From contig PMJC01000242.1 in NCBI GenBank assembly GCA_003157235.1, positions 531 to 7,951 of the forward strand: a DNA stretch of 7,421 nucleotides, in the 5' to 3' direction. Source of the DNA: Methanosarcina sp. (GTDB taxonomy: Archaea > Halobacteriota > Methanosarcinia > Methanosarcinales > Methanosarcinaceae). Of the stretch, positions 4,335 through 7,421 are shown piece after piece (the first letter of the stretch is position 1; each line of letters opens with the position of its first letter). The translations under genes were made by a program, and so were the position numbers. The notes beneath the pieces are model-generated. The model saw only the letters and a program-made list of their open reading frames with translations, was not told where the DNA came from and made no database searches.

Positions 4335-6257
4335 CTAGATCAGGCGTATTTCAATCAAATTCCCTCCATTTTGAGCCTCAATAATATCTGATGCAAGGTC
4401 AGAATTTACCCTGAGTTTCACTTCTCCATGTCGGCTTATCGGTGCACTGAAGATATATTTGTCATCAATGAATATTTCTACGTCCTTTCCTGCAAGCTCC
4501 GGAACCTTCAGGATGAGATGTTTCTTGTTTATTTCGATAAAAGGATGGGCTGAAGAGATAATATCCTCCTTCTCAAGATCAGTTGGCCTGGGTTTCTGCT
4601 GAGAAACTTTATTTTTAACTCCATAAAGTCTTCCTTTAGAGGTTTTTGGAGCGTCTATTTCTATTTCCCTAACATCAATATGAAACCCCAAAGTATTTTC
4701 GATTTGATCAATAATTCTCCCGCCCTTACCAATTATTTTTCGTATTTCTTCAGCTTGGACTTTCACGAGTGCACTGTCATCTGATGTTATCTCAACTTCA
4801 ATAGGGCCAGATGCATACCTGCCAATAAAACTTTTTATCTCCTCTTCAGCAATCCTCCATGTAGGTTTCCTTCCTCCTTTAGAAGATTCTATTGGCATGA
4901 CCACAACCTGTTCCCCATAGGTGTAAATTTCATATTCGACTTTGCCAGTTTCAAAATCTGCAATTGTAATCACAGGCCTTGAAAGATCCTGCTCTGTCAT
5001 CCCATAAGGAACTTTAACTGTAAATGCAAGCAATAGAACCTTGGAAACCTCGCCTTTATCGATGAAAATGACAGTATCCACTACCTGAGGAATAACACCC
5101 AGTTCAACTCTTCCGATCAGGCGTTGAATGGCATCCACTGCTCTTGTTGCATGCACTACTCCTATCATCCCTACTCCTGCAAGGCGCATATCTGCAAAAA
5201 TCAAGAAATCACCGGTCTTCCGGACTTCATCATATATCGTATAATCTGGCCTGACCAAGAGCAAAAGATCAGCAGTATTTTCCATTTTACCATCTAGTAG
5301 TGAATATTGAGTAATTTCAGGAGGCACCTGCAGGTCTCTTGGAGATTCCATAGTTTTGACTACCTGCCCGTGGTCGTCTAGATACCGCGCAACTCCTGCA
5401 GCAAAAGTCGATTTCCCGGCCCCAGGTGGCCCGGCAATAAGAACACCACGTTGGCTTAAAATACGTTCTTTCAGCTCATAGCTCAAGCTGTAGTGCTCAA
5501 GATCTACAACTACTGTTGGCCTGATAGCTGTAATCTCCATGTCATCGGAAAAAGGTGGATGTGTAATTGCAACTCTTATATTTCGGATTTGAAGAACAGT
5601 AGCCCCATCGGAAGACATCTCAATGAAAGATTCGGGGTCCAATCGTGCTCTTTCAATAAGTTCTTTTGAAATACTAGAAAGTTCCGAATAATTGACAGGT
5701 TCTTCACGAATCCTTGCATAAAGCACATTTCCTATAGGCCCCTTCTTGGCCATAGGCAATACATCATTTTTCAGGTGCACGGACATTGTATCGTCAGTGA
5801 AAAAAGACTCTAATTTTAGAGGCAAAAGTTCTGAAGGGTTCAGGATCTTGGGGGGCATGTACTCGACATCAATCCCCTTTGCTCTAGCTATAAGGGCTTG
5901 TACCCTATCTTCGCTTACAAACAGTCCTCCGACATCAATAGCCGTACTTCGGATAAGGGCATCTACTCTACCCTCTTTGGACATTTTTATCTCCCCGACA
6001 GTGGGTTGAACTCCACTAAATCGAAGTTGAATTTCTCCAATGTCCGCCAATTTGCGAAGTTCTGAAAGCTCTTCAAGCCCTTTGAAACCTATTTCTCTGC
6101 CCTTGTTTGCCTGGGCTTCAAGTTCAGATATCACAGCTTCGGGAATAATAACCTCAGCGCCCTTGAACTCACCGCTTTTGACGCGGTGCGAAAGCCTCTC
6201 GTCAATAATTACACTAGTATCAGGAACAATCCTGCGCATCCGGGTATCTTCAACCAT
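4335..6257 (-). CDS. PIN-domain / PilT-type ATPase / KH protein (COG1855, PINA family)
   Basis: This 640-residue protein has the archaeal PIN-ATPase architecture. Residues 8-135 are a PIN nuclease-like domain starting IVPDTSVIID; acidic positions D13, E45, D99 and D117 fit the metal site. Residues 255-410 are a secretion/PilT-type ATPase with Walker A GPPGAGKS (276-283), acidic RPDYTIYDE (336-344) and GVVHAT (366-371), matching a Walker-B-like segment and His box. Residues 485-535 are a KH domain with IIGKGG (508-513). A basic linker (about 536-560) leads to a final beta-rich domain. The Sulfolobus relative PINA is a hexameric ATPase implicated in Holliday-junction processing; that role here is inferred. 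No membrane segment is seen despite the PilT-like core. The TATA box 28 bases upstream places transcription at about the ATG, so the mRNA is probably leaderless; Met7 (6237-6239) is an alternative start. The stop is TAG. Confidence 0.92.
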   Translation of the reverse strand: MVEDTRMRRIVPDTSVIIDERLSHRVKSGEFKGAEVIIPEAVISELEAQANKGREIGFKGLEELSELRKLADIGEIQLRFSGVQPTVGEIKMSKEGRVDALIRSTAIDVGGLFVSEDRVQALIARAKGIDVEYMPPKILNPSELLPLKLESFFTDDTMSVHLKNDVLPMAKKGPIGNVLYARIREEPVNYSELSSISKELIERARLDPESFIEMSSDGATVLQIRNIRVAITHPPFSDDMEITAIRPTVVVDLEHYSLSYELKERILSQRGVLIAGPPGAGKSTFAAGVARYLDDHGQVVKTMESPRDLQVPPEITQYSLLDGKMENTADLLLLVRPDYTIYDEVRKTGDFLIFADMRLAGVGMIGVVHATRAVDAIQRLIGRVELGVIPQVVDTVIFIDKGEVSKVLLLAFTVKVPYGMTEQDLSRPVITIADFETGKVEYEIYTYGEQVVVMPIESSKGGRKPTWRIAEEEIKSFIGRYASGPIEVEITSDDSALVKVQAEEIRKIIGKGGRIIDQIENTLGFHIDVREIEIDAPKTSKGRLYGVKNKVSQQKPRPTDLEKEDIISSAHPFIEINKKHLILKVPELAGKDVEIFIDDKYIFSAPISRHGEVKLRVNSDLASDIIEAQNGGNLIEIRLI

Positions 6258-6280
6258 ATAATGGGATATAGAGCCAGAAA

Positions 6281-6288
6281 GTATATAA
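6281..6288 (-). promoter_or_regulatory. TATA box of the PIN-ATPase gene
   Basis: Minus-strand TTATATAC is centred about 28 bases upstream of the ATG at 6257, the archaeal TATA-to-start distance. Transcription would begin at or within a few bases of the start codon, and no Shine-Dalgarno precedes it, so a leaderless mRNA is predicted. Confidence 0.5.
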
Positions 6289-6562
6289 GAAAACCTCTGA
6301 AAGTTTTTCCACTTTAAGGAAGCAAAAAATAATCATAGGAAAAAAGTTTTAAAAAAATGAAACATCAGATGATTAAGAGATTTTTAGTATATTCTGGAAG
6401 TATTAAGATTTACCTTTAATTCCATTTTCAATTGACCTCAAACAATAAAAAGTCCTGAACATAATAAAAAATTTGTGTAAGTAGGCCTACCAATAATCAG
6501 TTGTAAAGTATATATTTTGGTGCATTATGAGATTTCTGGTTACTGACTGATAGTCAAGAATA

Positions 6563-6680
6563 ACATTTTCGGTTATGTAACCCACTGCAAGCAATTTGGT
6601 ATGTTCGTGATACCTCTCTGGATATAAAATATGATTAAGAATCAAATCTTGTCAATAATCGAAGATACGACCGAAAATGT
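6563..6680. repeat. 11-bp perfect inverted repeat with 96-base spacer
   Basis: ACATTTTCGGT (6563-6573) is the exact reverse complement of ACCGAAAATGT (6670-6680). The left arm overlaps the small palindrome GGTTATGTAACC (6571-6582). Paired operator half-sites, an old insertion footprint or a small structured RNA are all possible. Confidence 0.35.
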
Positions 6681-6731
6681 ATTTAATCTTCACTTAATAG
6701 AAATTTTCAAATTCAATCAAGATCTTAAATT

Positions 6732-7094
6732 TTAATAGACATCCTCCGGCTCAAAAACCTTCTCACCGATGATCTTTCCCTCGATATCTCGAAAAAAACA
6801 GGATCTATATCCCATGTGGCAAGCTCCTCCAACCTGCTCCACAAGCAGTAGGATAGAATCCATATCACAGTCAATCTTTATCTGATTCACTTTCTGCACA
6901 TTCCCCGAAATTTCCCCTTTTTTCCACAGCTGTTGTCTGCTCCTGCTCCAGAAATGCGCAATTCCAGTTTCAATAGTTTTCTCAAGGGCTTCCCGGTTCA
7001 TATAAGCGCACATAAGCACTTCTCTGCTGATATGATCCTGAACAACAACAAAAATCAGATAATTTTCATATTTCAAGGTATCAAAATCAATCAT
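6732..7094 (-). CDS. hisI: Phosphoribosyl-AMP cyclohydrolase
   Basis: HisI opens the adenine ring of phosphoribosyl-AMP to give ProFAR, the third step of histidine biosynthesis, in the cytoplasm. With Met at 7092-7094 the protein has 120 residues, typical of monofunctional HisI with no fused HisE. Conserved blocks are [32 protein letters not shown], and the metal site [19 protein letters not shown] followed by RSCF. By family knowledge D75, D77 and D79 bind magnesium and C76, C92 and C99 bind zinc; all are present. A longer form starting at 7101-7103 adds MYS. I prefer the inner Met because the TATA box centred near 7118 is about 24 bases from it, giving a leaderless transcript, and because the family begins near MID. 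No other his gene is adjacent. Confidence 0.93.
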   Translation of the reverse strand: MIDFDTLKYENYLIFVVVQDHISREVLMCAYMNREALEKTIETGIAHFWSRSRQQLWKKGEISGNVQKVNQIKIDCDMDSILLLVEQVGGACHMGYRSCFFRDIEGKIIGEKVFEPEDVY

Positions 7095-7113
7095 GGAATA
7101 CATATTGTCAAAA

Positions 7114-7124
7114 TAGTATAAAAA
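7114..7124 (-). promoter_or_regulatory. TATA box of hisI
   Basis: Minus-strand TTTTTATACTA, within a T-rich context, is centred about 24 bases from Met at 7092-7094 but only about 14 bases from the outer ATG at 7101-7103. This spacing supports the inner start and a leaderless or nearly leaderless mRNA. Confidence 0.45.
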
Positions 7125-7421
7125 AACACATAGTTAGATGGTTGGAATTGCTGGATCTGGAATGGAAAATCTACCCTTGAACTACAAATGAGAGAAAAGT
7201 AATGAAATCAAGGTTTCTAAAAGGAGATTTGATATATAGGACAAAGCATAAAACCTCTTGATAAAGGATTAACTAATACTAAGGTCGAAACCACCCGAAA
7301 CATTTCTCATGATTATAAGTATGGTTTTAAGGAGACAGAGGATCCTGAAAGTTGAACACCGCATCAGTTGGTTAAACACCAACACCTTGAAAGGGGATAA
7401 CTTATTTAATATCTAAAAAAA
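7125..7421. other. Region upstream of hisI, no firm gene
   Basis: About 300 bases lie between the hisI promoter and the window end. A plus-strand frame is open from 7273 to TAA at 7414-7416, with ATGs at 7309 and 7321 (MVLRRQRILKVEHRISWLNT and onward), but no Shine-Dalgarno precedes either. AACACC occurs three times at 7354-7386, and GTTGG/CCAAC at about 7367-7383 can form a small stem. AAAGGGGATAAC near 7390 resembles a ribosome site but has no start codon beyond it in the window. Confidence 0.4.

Larger units (their letters stand above)
6258..6731. other. Gap between hisI and the PIN-ATPase gene, with inverted repeats
   Basis: The gap of 474 bases contains the PIN-ATPase promoter, several short hairpins (TGACT-GAT-AGTCA at 6544-6556, GGTTA-TG-TAACC at 6571-6582) and a distant inverted repeat at 6563-6680. 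No reading frame of note is present. The hisI 3' side is AT-rich with no strong stem. Confidence 0.5.

Noticed and set aside
5746..6261. Two plus-strand open frames opposite the PIN-ATPase N-terminus
   Set aside because: They lie antisense to a well-supported gene and have serine-rich compositions typical of antisense translation.
6933..7121. 62-codon plus-strand open frame
   Set aside because: It is antisense to hisI and extends only a few codons past its start; no ribosome site.

Overview
The window looks like a chromosomal segment of a Methanosarcina-type methanogenic archaeon. The evidence is an archaeal translation initiation factor aIF1A, an archaeal PIN-domain/ATPase/KH protein, a glycine/arginine-rich CxxC-x17-CxxC zinc protein of a kind known from Methanosarcina, a stand-alone hisI, archaeal TATA-box promoters (two pointing to leaderless starts), and long AT-rich intergenic DNA. 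This assignment comes from protein recognition, not from a database search.

Layout. Positions 13-411 (+) encode a small winged-helix regulator, followed by a strong inverted repeat (432-476). Positions 412-2124 are AT-rich with no convincing gene, only short hairpins and doubtful tiny frames. Four genes follow, all on the minus strand: aIF1A (2125 to about 2475), the RGG/CxxC zinc protein (2768-2977), the 640-residue PIN-ATPase (4335-6257) and hisI (6732 to about 7094). They are separated by roughly 290 to 1,360 bases and appear to have separate promoters, so no operon is evident. The PIN-ATPase upstream gap holds promoter-like and inverted-repeat elements. The gap between the PIN-ATPase and the zinc protein holds a near-perfect 24-bp stem (4152-4239) and what may be decayed coding sequence on the minus strand. 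The last 330 bases lie upstream of hisI and contain nothing firm.

Two of the genes concern RNA or translation (aIF1A and, by inference, the RGG zinc protein). The PIN-ATPase is a DNA/RNA-processing type enzyme and hisI is histidine biosynthesis, so the window is not one functional system. The most interesting point is aIF1A: its conserved basic N-terminus is present and preceded by a well-placed Shine-Dalgarno sequence, but the codon at the expected start is TTA and no ATG, GTG or TTG exists in frame upstream of an internal GTG. A start-selection factor that begins at a non-canonical codon would parallel bacterial infC, whose AUU start underlies autoregulation. A short upstream frame with an 18-base repeat lies in the same leader.
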